DNA of 64,000 bases from Eutrigla gurnardus (taxonomy: Eukaryota; Chordata; Actinopteri; Perciformes; Triglidae). Below, in pieces: positions 1-16,300 of the stretch. Position 1 is the first letter of the stretch; each line of letters starts with the position of its first letter. Location: contig OY741281.1 of the NCBI GenBank assembly GCA_963514095.1, positions 1,446,487 to 1,510,486 of the forward strand, in the 5' to 3' direction. A program made the position numbers and the translations under genes. The notes under the pieces are model-generated. The model was not told the DNA's origin, did no database searches, and worked only from the letters and a program-made list of their open reading frames with translations.

Positions 1-320
1 CGTGGGAAGTGGAGTCTTTAAGTATAATTTCTTTATTTTTCTCAAAAGGAAAAATGTGTTTGCATTAAAAACAAAGTTGTTCTGCAGTGGATGAAAACTA
101 TGATTTCTAGGTTAAACAGTATTAGTTTAAACCTCCTCGCTATGAAATCATTATAAACTCTGGATTTGTGCTTTCTGACTCTTTATGAGTTATTCACACT
201 TCATCACATGACCTTGAAACCCGACAGTCCAGACAGCCAGGAGAAAAGGAAGCAGTGACATTTCAGACAACTTCATGGGTGCCTTGAATGCACCGCCACC
301 GCCTGCTTCAGGCGCCTTAC

Positions 321-4137
<3,817 letters not shown>

Positions 4138-4204
4138 GGCCGGAGTGTGCGAGTCCCGTCGGCCGCCGACCTTCTGTCGGCCGGGTCGGTGTGAGTGACG
4201 GCGG

Positions 4205-4210
4205 CAGCTG
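4205..4210. promoter_or_regulatory. E-box CAGCTG upstream of chrnd start
   Basis: A palindromic CAGCTG lies 68 bases upstream of the chrnd start codon. Muscle receptor subunit genes are known to be driven by MyoD-family E-boxes close to the start. The motif is seen; its function is inferred, and a six-base match can be chance. Confidence 0.3.
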
Positions 4211-5186
4211 CAGAAACAAGGAGGAGAAAATAGAAACTCACCTCCGTCTGCACGGGAAGTCAGACTCACGTCACAACAGAGAGTCCAGTTACTCCACAGA
4301 CTCCCAACATCACCACATACACTTCAAACCAAGGAGAGAAGCTGTTGGCTTTTAAAAGATTAGAGTGAATATTTATTTATCAGGTATATAAGTACATTTA
4401 CGACATCTCAGAAGCAAACAATGTACTTTTATTGCACTACATTTACTACAACTTTGCAGATTCATCAATTATACAAAATATAGTAAACAACAAGTTCTGA
4501 TGTAATGTTATAGATCAAGAAAAAAACTTTTTACATTTTTAAAAGCAGGACTTTTACTTGTAACAGAGTAGTACTACTTCCATTAAAGTAAAATATCAGA
4601 GTACTTCTTCCACCACTGGTAAAATAGATTTAAATTATATGTTTGAGGTATTTTATGTTATTGTTCCAAGTATAAAATGTATTATCGGTGTACATTCTGG
4701 TTCTTCATTATTGCGTTTTGTTTAAAAAGGCTGACGTATAAATATGTGATGTTTTAACTTTCAAATACCAACATCTGAAGCTTTTCTTTGTCAGGATGTA
4801 TTCTCACACTGTTTTCCTAAATATGTCCAGATTTATTAGAAAATACAAACGTATTCATTTTATTCCAGGTTTAAGAGGAGCAAACTGTGTAAGTCCAGAG
4901 AATAAAAACATTTAATTTATATCTGCACATTAAACCGTCATGGAAGCTCAAACGCTAAAGAGACGTAACGAGAAAAACACGTATTAAAGTCTGAGAAGTT
5001 CATTAAAAACAAACACCTGTTAAATACTGTGTTTATATTTAGATCTCCTACTAAACATTCATAAAAATAACATAAGGGATTCAATTGGATGTAATTTACA
5101 AAAGGATTTTAAATAAGCGGCTACAAATACAGAAAGGTCATATATTTACCAATGAAAACAACATGACGTGACTCTGAAAACACCAG

Positions 5187-5192
5187 TTTATT
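5187..5192 (-). terminator. AATAAA polyadenylation signal of cip2a
   Basis: TTTATT on the plus strand is AATAAA on the coding strand, 69 bases past the cip2a stop. It is the nearest canonical signal in the right place for a short 3' untranslated region. Confidence 0.6.
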
Positions 5193-5260
5193 TGAATATT
5201 TGGAGTTTAAAATGTGAGAGCAGTGTGGGGCCTGGACACTCATCTGTGGGCGGAGCCTCC

Positions 5261-8200
5261 TCACAGCGACAGGTTGACGTCGCTCTTCTTGCCGCTGCTG
5301 AGGCTGTGGATCATGGCGATCATGGACGAGTGTTTGTTCAGCTCGTCTTCCCTCTGCTTCAGCTTCGTCTCCAGCTGGCTCTTCTGCAGCTCCAGAGACG
5401 ACGCCTGCAACACAAACGCCACAGAGCAACACGTGTAAATTCATGTCCCGGAAAAACACACGTTCTGTCCTTCAAGTCCAAAAAACTCAGTTCAGATAAA
5501 AGAAAATGTGTCGCCGTTCAACAAAACGTGCTGCTTCCTTTCTTTAAACGTGTTCTTCTTTGCTGATTTTGTGGGGTTTGGTTTGTTTTTAAAGTCACTG
5601 TTTTATCGCGATTGTTTAAGCTGCGATTATTAGTCGATCGACAACCGATTGATCGTTTAAAAGGAATCTTTTATGCAAAACTGGCAGAAAATGCTGATTT
5701 CAGCCTTTCAGTTTTCCTACTTCTCTGTTTTCTATCATATTGACCTGATAGTCTTCAGGTTTTGGACAAAGATACAGGCCGATGGGCTTTCCTTTGACAT
5801 TTTTGGACCAAATGATTAATCAATTAATCCAGAAATTGATGGCAGATTAATTGATGATGAAAACATCGTTGGTTGTGGTTCTGTTTTACTGAAGTCAGTT
5901 TTGAGGACTTGAGGAAACTAAAAAGGTCCATTAGAAGTTTGAATCTTCCGTGTTTGACTTGTATATGCAACATTGATTGGACTGATTGATCAAACTGATT
6001 GAAGTATGAGCCCTGAACCCTGCAGCGTTTATCTGGCTGAAGAAACAAACGCTCCTCCTCTTCATCACCTTGATGCTGGCGTCCTTCCTCGCCTGCTCCG
6101 TCTTGTTCAGCTCCTTCCTCAGAACGTCGACCGTCTCCTCCAGATCTCTCCTTTCCTGATCCTTCTCCTTCAGCTTCTCCTCCTCGGCCCGTAGTTCTCC
6201 TCGCAGACCTGAAGGGGGAGACAAAGGGCTGAATGTCGGTGGATTCAGGTTTCTCCCCAAAGTCCTGTTTCATGGAGAAAACGCCTAAAAGAAACCTCCT
6301 TTATGTCACTAAAGTTCCCTAAGAAATGTTTAATTTCCTCTCAAATGATACCAAAGTGTTCATATATTAAGCTTGGCTTCTTTTGTTTTTGTAATAATAA
6401 ATTAAAATGCAACTTGACTGATATATTCCAGGACCAGGCCGATACTGAAGGGAAGGGGGGGCAGACTGTCAGACCCTGCTGCAGTAAAATGAGAGGTTTT
6501 CTAAAAAGGGACTCTGGTGCTCAACAAACACTACCGCTTTTGTCCACAGGGGGCACCAAAACGACACAAGGTGAAAGTTCCTGGCAGTAAAATCCCAGCT
6601 AGTCTGACCGACGTCGCCGTCAGACCAACCTGCGACGTCGCTGTTCTTCTGCTGCAGATCTGAACGGAGGGATCTGACCTCCTCTTCTCTCTCGCCCAAC
6701 GCCGATGCAGTCCTGAGACACAAACACAGTTTAGAGACCGGAGCCTTCCACTCTGAAGTTTGCTTTCTGAGGGATTAATGCAAAGAGGAACATGCAGATA
6801 CTTTTCGTGCTGCAGTAGCAGCGATTCGTGGTTCCTCCTCAGAGCGTCGCTGTGTTTGGTGAGGGAGATGTGAGCCGCCTGCAGCTCCTTCAGCAGCCGC
6901 TCGCTCTCGTTGAACCTGCAGGAGATCCACCGTTACACACTGAACGCCACAAACATGGAAACCTGCACCTCAGGGTGCCGTCTCCCAGGTTTCCAAGGCC
7001 TGAACCTCAGGCCAAAGGTCGACCGCTGGATGCTGCATTTGTTTATCTCACATGTAGAATTAATTACAGAAATTATTCTGTTTGAATGTGTTTAAAACTA
7101 AAATGCAGACATTGTGGGTGACATTTCCAGCCCCCTCCTCTAAAAAACACAAAACGGAAAAGAATTTGATGACTTATTACGCAAAACAAAAGTGCTTCAT
7201 CTAAAACTGCTTCTTATAGTTTAGAACAAATTAAGTAACAATTACGACTTTTAAAAACACATAAAGAACACTGTGCTGCACTATTCTTAGACTTATCAAA
7301 GGCTTTTGACACAGTCGACCACTCTGTTTTATTACAAAAGCTAGTGAACATAGGATTTTCCTCAAAATCAGTTAAATGGTTTGAGAACTATCTGAGTGAT
7401 AGAACACAAAGTGTCCAAGCTGACGGTTTATCGTCTAGCTGTAAGAATATACACTATGGTGTCCCGCAAGGATCCATTTTGGGTCCTATTTTATTTATAG
7501 TTTATATTAATAATTTGTGTTGCAATGTTACAAATACAAAATTCCATTTTTACGCAGATGACACCATTATGTATAGCTCTGCTTCATCCTTAGCAAGTGC
7601 AACTAAGGACCTCCAATCGGCTTTTAATGTTGTTCAGCAAAACCTACATGGATTAAGACTTGTACTAAATATTGACAAAAGCAAAATGATCTGCTTTACA
7701 AGAAGTAATATAAAATCAGATATGGATGACAACCAGATAGTTACTCTAAACAACAAAGTGATAGAGCGAGTCGCAACCTACAAATACCTGGGCTTTTTTC
7801 TAGAAGAAAATCTCTCTTTCAAACACCACATTGAGTGTCTTACTAAAAAGCTAAGAATTAAACTGGGTTTCTTGTATAGAAATAAATGTTGTTTTTCTTT
7901 TGGTGCCAGGAAGAAAATTGTCCAAGCCGTTCTTTTATCTGTTATTGACTATGGTGATATTTTATATATGCATGCAAATTCATCATCTCTGAAAACGCTA
8001 GATTCTGTGTACCATGCAGCATTACGGTTTGTCTCAAACTCTGGCTTCCGAACACACCGTTGTAAATTGTATGAGAAAGTTGGTCTGTCTTCCTTATACA
8101 CCCGTAGGATGGAACACTGGTATATGTTTCTTTATAAGGCAATATTGCACGATCTGCCTCCGTATTTGTGTTCTCTAATGGTTCCTAAAACAAACAGTGC

Positions 8201-9498
8201 TCGTATCACTCGGTCTAGCAGTTTGATTATGTATAACGTTCCTCGGACTCGCACTACGTTTGGTGAAAGTGCTTTTAAATCTTTTGCCCCGTCATCATGG
8301 TGTAAGCTACAAGAACACCTTAAACTGGAATCCCTAATCACTCTGAACAATTACAAAAGCAGGATCAAGGACTATTTAACCACAAACTGGACACTGACTT
8401 ACTGCCAATTAGATTGATGCTTTGTCACTTTTTATTGTGTTTGTGTCTGTTTTTAGTGTGAAATTTTGTGTTTTTGTTGTTTTTAATGTGAAACTTTAAA
8501 TGTTTGTATGCTGCCTTCTTGGCCAGGACTCTCTTGAAAAAGAGATTTTGAATCTCAATGAGAATATTCCTGGAAAAATAAAGGTTAATAAAAAAAAATA
8601 AAAAAAATAAAGTGTGATTTAATAGCTTTTTCTCAGTTGTATCGGTCAACGAATGATAGAAACCCAGCAGGGACAATAAAGCTGTATGCAACAGTAATAT
8701 TTAATGAATTAACGTAACTAAGCAACTCATTTAAGACATGTTGTAACCGCTGAGGGAACCGACTTGCAGATTCAGTGGATTGATGGGAATCTGCGGCGTG
8801 TTTTCCTGCCTCTGACCTGTTGAGCAAGGCGTTGTAGGCTCCTTTGAGGGCCTGGTGCTCCTCGGAGTCCTGCTGCAGCCTGGCGTTGTGCTGCAGCAGC
8901 TCCTCCGTGTCGGCCTTGGAGCGCTCCACCTCCAGCACCTGGTTGCTCAGCTCCCCCTGCATGTCCTCGCGGCGGCGCTCCGCCTCCTTCAGCAGGCAGC
9001 CCAGCTTACAGGCCTGCAGGCCGAGACCACATCCTTAGACCACATGCTTAGACCACATGCTCAGATCCGAGTCTGGGAGGCCACGGAGACGGCTTCATTT
9101 TAACATTAAAAATGATCAAAACAACATTACCTCGGCCTCGGCCTGAGCTCGTTGGAAGCGATACTGAGCGATGAGGCGGTCGGCCTGAGAGAGAGCCAGA
9201 GCCTTGGCCTCCAGCAGGTCCTGCAGACGGCTCTCCTTGGACTGATGAGACACAACAAACATCACAACCCACATAGACTCACAAAGGCAGGATTTGACTG
9301 CACGACTTTAAACAGTTCTAAAAGAAGCAGTTTATTGAACATGTCATGGTGTTTGTGGAGGAAACGACGTACTCACAGCAAACGCCGAGAGCTTCTGTTC
9401 ATAAACGTCGATGATCTCCGACACGTGCGAGTCCTTGACGTGTTCCTGCAGCTGGAAATACATTCAGAGCAACATAAATATACAACAGTCAAGAAAAA

Positions 9499-9540
<42 letters not shown>

Positions 9541-12500
9541 CTCATAAACACACTCACACACACACACAAAAACACACACCTCCAAGCCGTTCTGGATCTT
9601 GTCAGCCAGACTGTGGACGCTCCTGCTGGAACCACCAGAACAGTCCAGGATGCTGGAAGGCGGGACTTCCTGCACGGCGACGCGTTTGACGGACAGCTCG
9701 GCCTCCCTCTGGCGGTAGGCGTTGTTGGCGGCCATACTTTCTCCCAGACTTTGGAAACAGGGTTTGATTAACGGAGACCGTTTCACGCCAGCAGACGTCA
9801 GGATGTTTGTGTTGGACATTATTCTTTTAAAATGAGCAACAATTAGTGCATGCAACGACCTATAAGGGGAACCTTTCACACATGTTGAGAATATAAGACC
9901 AACTCTTATATTAACTCATCAAAGAGTATGCTTAAAGGAATACTAAACTCCCAAAATCATCATTTATGTATCTACCACCCTGTGCTGCCTCAAATTCTTG
10001 AAGGAAAGGTCGTTTTTCTCGTAGCCTACGAGTGTTTTAAACAAGTTAAAATAAAGAACGTGTTCGGAAGTAGTGAGCTGGAAACATGAGGGAACATACT
10101 GCACATGTTGTGAGAGTTTGTAGACGGATGTTTTGGTCGAGCGGTTAAAATCGGCCTCCGTTTACTTCAATACATCGAGACGTTATTCTGGGTGTTTTTT
10201 GCTTCTTCGCTCAGCGTTGAGGCGTGCGAGGAAAACGTTTCCTTCCAGGAATTCAAGGTAACACGGCGCGATTAACTCATATACAAATGGTCATTGAAGA
10301 GCTTTTTTTTAGACATGAAGAGGTAAAATGAGTGACTCACACCAGAGAGGGGAAGTCTGGGAGGGGCGTGGCTTCAAACAACAGGGACAGTCCGGTCTGC
10401 ACACGCTCTCTGTGGTGGGACGTCAGGGCCAGGGACAGGGGGGTCACTATCCTCTGGTCCTGGGAAATAAAGACCCGGAGAGAGGGGGCGGGGCAAAACC
10501 ACAGAGCAGGACAGAAGGAGGAAGCAGAGTGGGGGAAAGAGGGGATGTTTTTACAGAGATCCCCTCAGAATCACAGAAAGAAGAGCCCTCAATACGCTGA
10601 AAAACAGAGCAAAAGGAGAGATAATCCCACAATGAAATGCGTGTTTACCTGTAACATCCTGTAGAAGCTGGTCTCCATGTCCTTCACCTGTTGTCTCAGT
10701 TTGCTCATCAGCTCCAGAGTCTTCAGCAGCGCGTCAGCACACACCTGACTGCAACACACAACGGTTATACTGAAGGCAAGGTGGCAAACCTCAGCAAAAC
10801 AGAGTTTAAAAAAAGTTTAAAATCTGCAGTAACGAGAGACACGTATCATAATCCATCACTTTTATTTATTAACCAAGTAATGCTTTCGCCTATAAAGAAA
10901 ACAGCCGTCATCATTTTACAATCCTTACATGAGATTCTTTAAAGGCTTGTTTTGTACAACCAACAAAACACAACATTTAAAAATAGGGGAAATCAGAAAA
11001 TTCTCACAGTTGATAAACTTGAACCAGTAAATGTTCAGCTTTTTATGCTTAAATGACTTAAAATTATTAATCAAACACCAACATTGTTGAAGCTAAATTT
11101 ATGTTCATCGACTATATGATTAACATCTTCGTACCAACAAAACATTTGTAATATTTCAGATCAATAATCATGTTTTATTAAGTAATAAACACACTTTACA
11201 ATGACTCGTATCCAACCTTCAAACCCTACAAACTACAGAGATAAATACTGTTAATCACTCACTCACCTGAGATCGTTGTCGGAGCCAGGGCGGCAGGTGA
11301 CGGGGCTGTCGCCATGACAACAGGAGAGCAGGGCTTCCACCTGAGAAAGGCAGAGCTGAGCGCTCAGCTGATGGGACACCAAAGACCTGGTGGAGTCCTC
11401 GGTACACAGGAGTGGAGGAGTTAAGGCGTCGCAACAAAGACATGTGTAATGTAACACACACACACACACACGCACACACACACACTCACACGGACCAGCT
11501 GGAGGATATTGAGCAGCAGGCTGGTGACATGCGTGATGCGGTGGCAGTGTTTCCTCAGGTGAGCGTCTCCCTGTGCAGGATCGAGGTCCTTCGGCAGCGC
11601 CAGCAGGACCGGGAGCAACACTTCCACGAAGCTCAGCACACACTCGGACACACACTCTGCTCCCAGCGCCTCCTGGTGGGGAGAAAAGGTTAAATGTATG
11701 TATTTATTTGTAGAATGAAGTGTATTTGATCCTAATGTGGATTTGTGGTTATGTTTTAATCAAGCTGGTTACACCATGATTGCACCTTGAAAACTGGCAT
11801 TTTAATTTAATCATGTCAGGCTTGGGTGAGACCACGACACCGTGCTGCTGCTGAGATGCTGAGATGTTGCCGTACCTCCAGCAGCTCGTTCAGCAGCTGC
11901 AGGGCCTGGAGCGAGCAGGACTCGGCGCCCTCCACAGGCGAGCTCAGCCATTGCACCAGGGCGAGCCCGGGCTCGGCCTTGCGTCCGCCGTCCAGTCCGG
12001 CCCCCTGCCGGCGGCCCCCCGCTCTGAGTTTGAGTCCCGCCGCCGCCGCCGGCCTGAAGACCACCTCGCAGAGCAGCGGACGCAGCCCCGACACGCTGCA
12101 CGTGGCCAGCAGGAGCTCCAACACCTACAACACGCAAGACAGTTTATTCACCCCATGATAAATCCATCAACCAGGATCAGCTGGTGTCTTTTACCTGCAC
12201 TACACTTCATTTTGAATTATTAGACTTTTATAAGAGCAACTTCACAAGTGAGTACACACATGACAAGTCTAACTTTCCTTTTGATAAGTCTGGTTTTGTT
12301 AATCTTCTATTTGATACTTGTTTTTATGACAATTGTTTTTGTTTATTTTTACTTCATATGTATTATCACTATTTCTTTCTCTCCGTGTGTAAAGGTATTT
12401 ACGTATGTATGTCTAAACAAAACTGTGAAAAATAAGTGTGGGAAAATGTTACATGTGAAACTGCGTGTCACCTTTGCTGCAGAGTCGGGGTCTTTTGATT

Positions 12501-12754
12501 GCAGCAGTCCTAAAACTTGAGACACACAGGCTGAGAAGTGCTGATACCTTGAAATGGAAAAAAGTGGTTTTAGTTCACTGTCCGATCAAACGCTGAGGTT
12601 TGACGCTGTGTGTGAGGACTGTGTGTGTGTGTGAGGACCGTGTGTGTGTGTGAGGACTGTGTGTGTGTGTGTGAGGACTGTGTGTGTGTGTGAGGACCGT
12701 GTGTGTGTGTGAGGACTGTGTGTGTGTGTGTGAGGACTGTGTGTGTGTGTGAGG

Positions 12755-12795
<41 letters not shown>

Positions 12796-15073
12796 AGCGT
12801 GTGTGTCTGCACGTGTACCTGGTGAGGTTATCTGCTATCTTGGGGTTCTTCAACAAGTCGACCAAAAGGTCAACGGAGTATTTTCGGGTCAGCGTGCCGT
12901 CTCCGTTCACGATGATGTTGAACACGAGTTGGAACGTTTGGTGGATGTTCTTTGCATCAAATAGCTGCAGAAAAAAAACACACACAAAACACAAAACGGA
13001 GCAGATGAGCACGACCGCCGTAAACCAACTCGTAAAGTCTCACGAGAAGTTGATGGATTTCCATCATCGAGTGACTTGAAAAATCTCTCTAGCTCGCCAT
13101 CATGTAGCGACGTGAAGAATTGAGCCTGATTTATTTTTTTTAAAGGATACAAACATATATTTAAAAAAAAAATTTATTTATCCTTTATTTTTGCAGGGAG
13201 ACCTTATGATTCATGATCATCTTATTGAGGATTATTTTTCAGTAAAAAGGACGTTCATCTTTGATGCATTACTTACATTTACATTTAGGTCATTTAGCAG
13301 ACGCTTTTGTCCAAAGCGACTTACAATAAGTACATTTGTCAAAAGAAGGAAACAAAGAAACCACAACGAATCATTGCTGATAAAGTAAGAGCTAAAAATA
13401 GAACAAGTGTTAGGTCCTCATCTGAGTAAACTAGTACTTCAAGAGCAACAGTGCTACGATCAGAGTGCTATAGGTAAGGGTTTTTTTTTTTTACTTATTT
13501 GTTTCTTAACAAAATGTAAATTATTCCATGTTTTCGTGCCATTTTAAGATATTTGGCTCTGGTTGAGCTACATTTACATTTTTTATTTTATTTATTTGAT
13601 CCACCAGTCTTTATTATAACTGTTTTATATTTGTTGTGTGTGTGTTGTTTTTTTTGTTAACAAAAGTGCTTTCTAGATAAAGTAGAACTAGAACAATGCA
13701 GATCAGATGTGTTTCTGCCACATCGTGTGATGAATGAACGTACAGACACTCGACGCCAGCGAGCGTCAAAAAGCACACTTCATTCAACCTGAACAGCCAA
13801 TCAGCAGGAAGCATTCGCATGAGACACGTCGTTAAACACCGTCGAGACTTCTCTTCATCAGACACGGACGAGCTACCTTCTCTCCAACCTTCTCGTTCAG
13901 AGTGAGGCTGGCCAGGATGGACAGCGTGAAGACCACCACCGTCAGACTGTTGTGTGCCAGGAAGTTGATCAGAGTTCGGTAGAACGGCTTCACGTTGCCC
14001 TGCGAGAACACAGACGCATCATATCAACACACGAGATATCTGAAAGCAGCTTAAAGTCACGTTCATGTCGTGTCCAGACACTCAAAGCCTTTTTTCAGCA
14101 CAAATACTAGTCTTATTTATTAGTCTTATTTCACAAATTTTAAGTTGCTGTTGGGCTCGATCCAACACACCAAAACGTTCCAGACCACAGCTCAATGTTT
14201 AACATGTACATTCTGTAAATGTATGCCTGTTAACATAAGATGAAACTCACCAGAGACTTGATGTGGCTCTGCACCGAGTGGTTGTCTCGACACAGGTTGG
14301 CCATGAGGCCGAGGCACGGCATGACGAGGTCGTCGCTGTGAGACTGGCTGTGAGAACGCAGAGTGACGCCGTTAATCAGCAGGACTACAAAGATAGCTTC
14401 ACGAAGGCATGAAAGACGTGGTTTCTTACATGTTGGTCATGAGGAAAGCGATGAGCTCGTGGATGTAGTTTGTAGACTGGAAGACGCGAGTGTTGTACGT
14501 CAGTTTCTGCAGCACCTGCAAACACTGAGATGAGACACGAGAGACAGCATTACTGCAAAGTAAAATCAAAGTATAAATGGGCATCACCTCTTAGTGGACT
14601 ACGTTTTCTTTAGGAGACTAACTTTTTTTTTTAAATGTTTTCTTTTTCTTTTAAAAAACAAAATGAAAATGGGGGGGGGGGGTTGGACTTACCTGCAGTA
14701 CCAGGGGCTCTCCTGGGGTGGCGCTGTGACAGTGGATGACAGACGCCAGGGTGCTGGTGAGGTTGTAGCTGCTGTGAAGAATCTCCCGACTGTCATCGTC
14801 ACAGGCTGAAGGAAAGCCATTTTTAGATTCATATAGTGATAAATAAGCATCCCAGAGGCTAATTGATGTCTTACTTGTAAAATAGGGATGCTTTAGTTAA
14901 TATCTGCAATATTAGCTTCCTAGTTCAATCCATTATACAATTATAAGTTCCTGAAGTTGGAAACAAATGCATTTTTTGCACATGGCTCTTTTGGGGTCAA
15001 ATTTCAAAGATCTGTATTTCTAAAATTATAAGGAATAGAAAGCTAATATTTTGGATGTATTTTTGGATGTATA

Positions 15074-15107
<34 letters not shown>

Positions 15108-15451
15108 GTATAGTGTATATAGTATACACTATACGTCCAAAATATTAGCTTTCTATTCCTCATAATTTCAGAAGTGGTACAATGCTTTACATGAACCAGC
15201 TGATTTGAAGATATTGTTTTTTTTAGTAACGTGTGACCTTCGACCCAGCAACTGGAACTGATATGTTGATGGTGGTGATGCGCGTATGTATGCAGTACCT
15301 AGTTGTGCCAGCAGGGAGATGATGGAGCTCGTCAGGGAGGGGTTGGTGTTCGGGTTTCCAGCCAGCTCCACCAACCCCATCACACACTCACGGGGGAGAA
15401 CCTGGCCCGAGGACAGCAGCTTCTCACATTTAAGACCCGACACCTCCTGCA

Positions 15452-15520
<69 letters not shown>

Positions 15521-16300
15521 TGGGACTTTACCTCTATACACAGGATTCCTACACATTTTCATAAAGTCAGATTCAAGCACTTTTCAAGCATTTCCAGGTG
15601 CATTTCCATGCTTTTCCAGCACCTTCCAGCTGTGGTAAACTCCATCTTTGTACCAATCCATTGGTCAGTATTCAGTCTACTTATTATGTCACTTGTTCAT
15701 CACATTAAATGAGATGTTATTGTCCTCTAAACAACCAACATGATGTTTGGAGACAGCTTTTTACAGAAGGACCACAAATGAAAGGAAAACTAATTCCACT
15801 AACAGATCCACAGAAATATAATCACCAACTATTTTCATCATCTGTTCATCATCAAAAGTCATTTTTCATAAAGAAATGTCAGAAAATGCTGTTTTCAGTC
15901 CCTCAAATATGGAGATCTTCTTTTCTCTGTTCTATCATAGATGTCATCACATACAACACACATTTCAAGACCTTTATTCTACATCCAAGCACTTTTCAGA
16001 CCTTGAAAACACCACACTAAGATTCAAGTGTTTTCAAGGATTTCCAGCACCCTTAAGAACCCTGTACTTAGTCTCTTTTATTACTTCTGATCACACATAC
16101 CTACATCTACATTCTTGTTTGCATTCAGTGTACTGATTTTGCAGTTACTGTACACCTGTCCGGCACCGACATACGTCATACACGCTGACGTCACTCACCT
16201 CCACTTGTTTCTGGACCTGCGCCGCGTTCTGCGCCGTCCTGCCGTCACTGTACCTCTGGACAGCCAGCAACAAAGACTGCAGACGCGTCGTCATGTCCAT
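5261..16300 (-). CDS. cip2a: Protein CIP2A (cellular inhibitor of PP2A), complete, 21 exons
   Basis: Scaffold that binds B56-type PP2A holoenzymes, stabilises MYC, and acts with TOPBP1 on broken DNA in mitosis. Coding exons on the minus strand are 16199-16300, 15299-15446, 14693-14805, 14430-14524, 14251-14347, 13877-13999, 12819-12964, 12472-12547, 11876-12124, 11490-11672, 11267-11397, 10649-10748, 10341-10459, 9580-9748, 9377-9451, 9131-9241, 8817-9013, 6802-6915, 6630-6712, 6069-6208 and 5261-5404. They sum to 2715 bases, or 904 residues; the human protein has 905. The first part is an armadillo-like helical domain containing NIHQTFQLVFNI and GDGTLTRKYSVDLL. From about residue 600 it is a heptad-rich coiled coil (SKESRLQDLLEAKAL, EETVDVLRKELNKTEQ). 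It ends SSMIAMIHSLSSGKKSDVNL-SL, as expected for the family. The start matches the human N-terminus in length. A dead LINE sits in the intron at 6916-8816. Confidence 0.95.
5640..5880. repeat. Probable dispersed teleost repeat fragment
   Basis: The stretch with GATTAATCAATTAATCCAG and GATTAATTGATGATGAAAAC resembles a short interspersed repeat common in percomorph introns. Only a single copy lies in this window, so the assignment rests on memory of the family. It lies in the last cip2a intron. Confidence 0.35.
7270..8612 (+). mobile_element. 5'-truncated CR1/L2-superclade LINE (reverse transcriptase fragment)
   Basis: Antisense insertion in a cip2a intron. An open frame from about 7274 to 8417 encodes the second half of a non-LTR reverse transcriptase: AALFLDLSKAFDTVDHSV (palm motif A), GVPQGSILGPILF, the catalytic box FHFYADDTIMY, then thumb sequence, ending at TAG/TGA near 8415. 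The 3' region has CTTGGCCAGGACTCTCTTG and an A-rich TAATAAAAAAAAATAAA tail ending near 8612. The endonuclease domain and the first half of the reverse transcriptase are missing, so it cannot move by itself. The left border is approximate. Rex1/Babar is one possible family name, which I cannot confirm. Confidence 0.85.
9501..9537. repeat. (TA)n microsatellite
   Basis: About 18 TA units in the cip2a intron upstream of exon 15, followed after a few bases by a short CA tract. Confidence 0.9.
12608..12790. repeat. Minisatellite of (TG)n-GAGGAC units ending in pure (TG)n
   Basis: GAGGACT or GAGGACC recurs about eight times, separated by 12-16 bases of TG. It sits in the cip2a intron beside the exon 7 donor at 12818. 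Confidence 0.9.
13274..13480 (+). repeat. Dispersed teleost repeat, copy A (CTTTTGTCCAAAGCGACTTAC type)
   Basis: About 205 bases from TACATTTACATTTAGG to CTATAGGTAAGGG. A near-identical reverse-complement copy lies at 22547-22750, and a shorter diverged piece lies near 24960. The GCAGACGCTTTTGTCCAAAGC segment is a very common fish interspersed repeat. It is in a cip2a intron. Confidence 0.8.
14669..14683. repeat. Poly-G run beside a cip2a splice donor
   Basis: A run of G residues begins about 10 bases beyond the donor of cip2a exon 3 (14693). On the coding strand it is a poly-C run just inside the intron. Confidence 0.7.
15023..15168. repeat. Long imperfect palindrome with (TA)n loop
   Basis: The left arm 15023-15060 and right arm 15131-15168 are 38-base inverted copies differing at two positions. 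The loop is (TA)n plus AGTGTATATAGTATACACT, itself self-complementary. It is in cip2a intron 2 and may be a snap-back hairpin or the remains of a small inverted-repeat transposon. Confidence 0.85.
15452..15518. repeat. (CA)n microsatellite
   Basis: Uninterrupted CA run starting about five bases upstream of the cip2a exon 2 acceptor (exon start 15446 on the minus strand). On the coding strand it is a TG run leading into the splice site. Confidence 0.95.
15541..16064 (+). mobile_element. hAT-like non-autonomous element, copy 2
   Basis: About 524 bases from CAGGATTCCTACAC to AAGAACCCTG, the best-preserved pair of ends among the four copies. It lies in cip2a intron 1 and is antisense to the gene. 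The internal segment is almost base-for-base the same as the copies at 3381, 20311 and 37352. Confidence 0.75.

Larger units (their letters stand above)
4138..5260. other. Intergenic: chrnd promoter side and cip2a 3' flank
   Basis: No coding exon seen. The right side holds the cip2a polyadenylation signal. The left side holds the chrnd 5' untranslated region and promoter. The middle is AT-rich unique sequence with no recognisable element. Confidence 0.6.
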
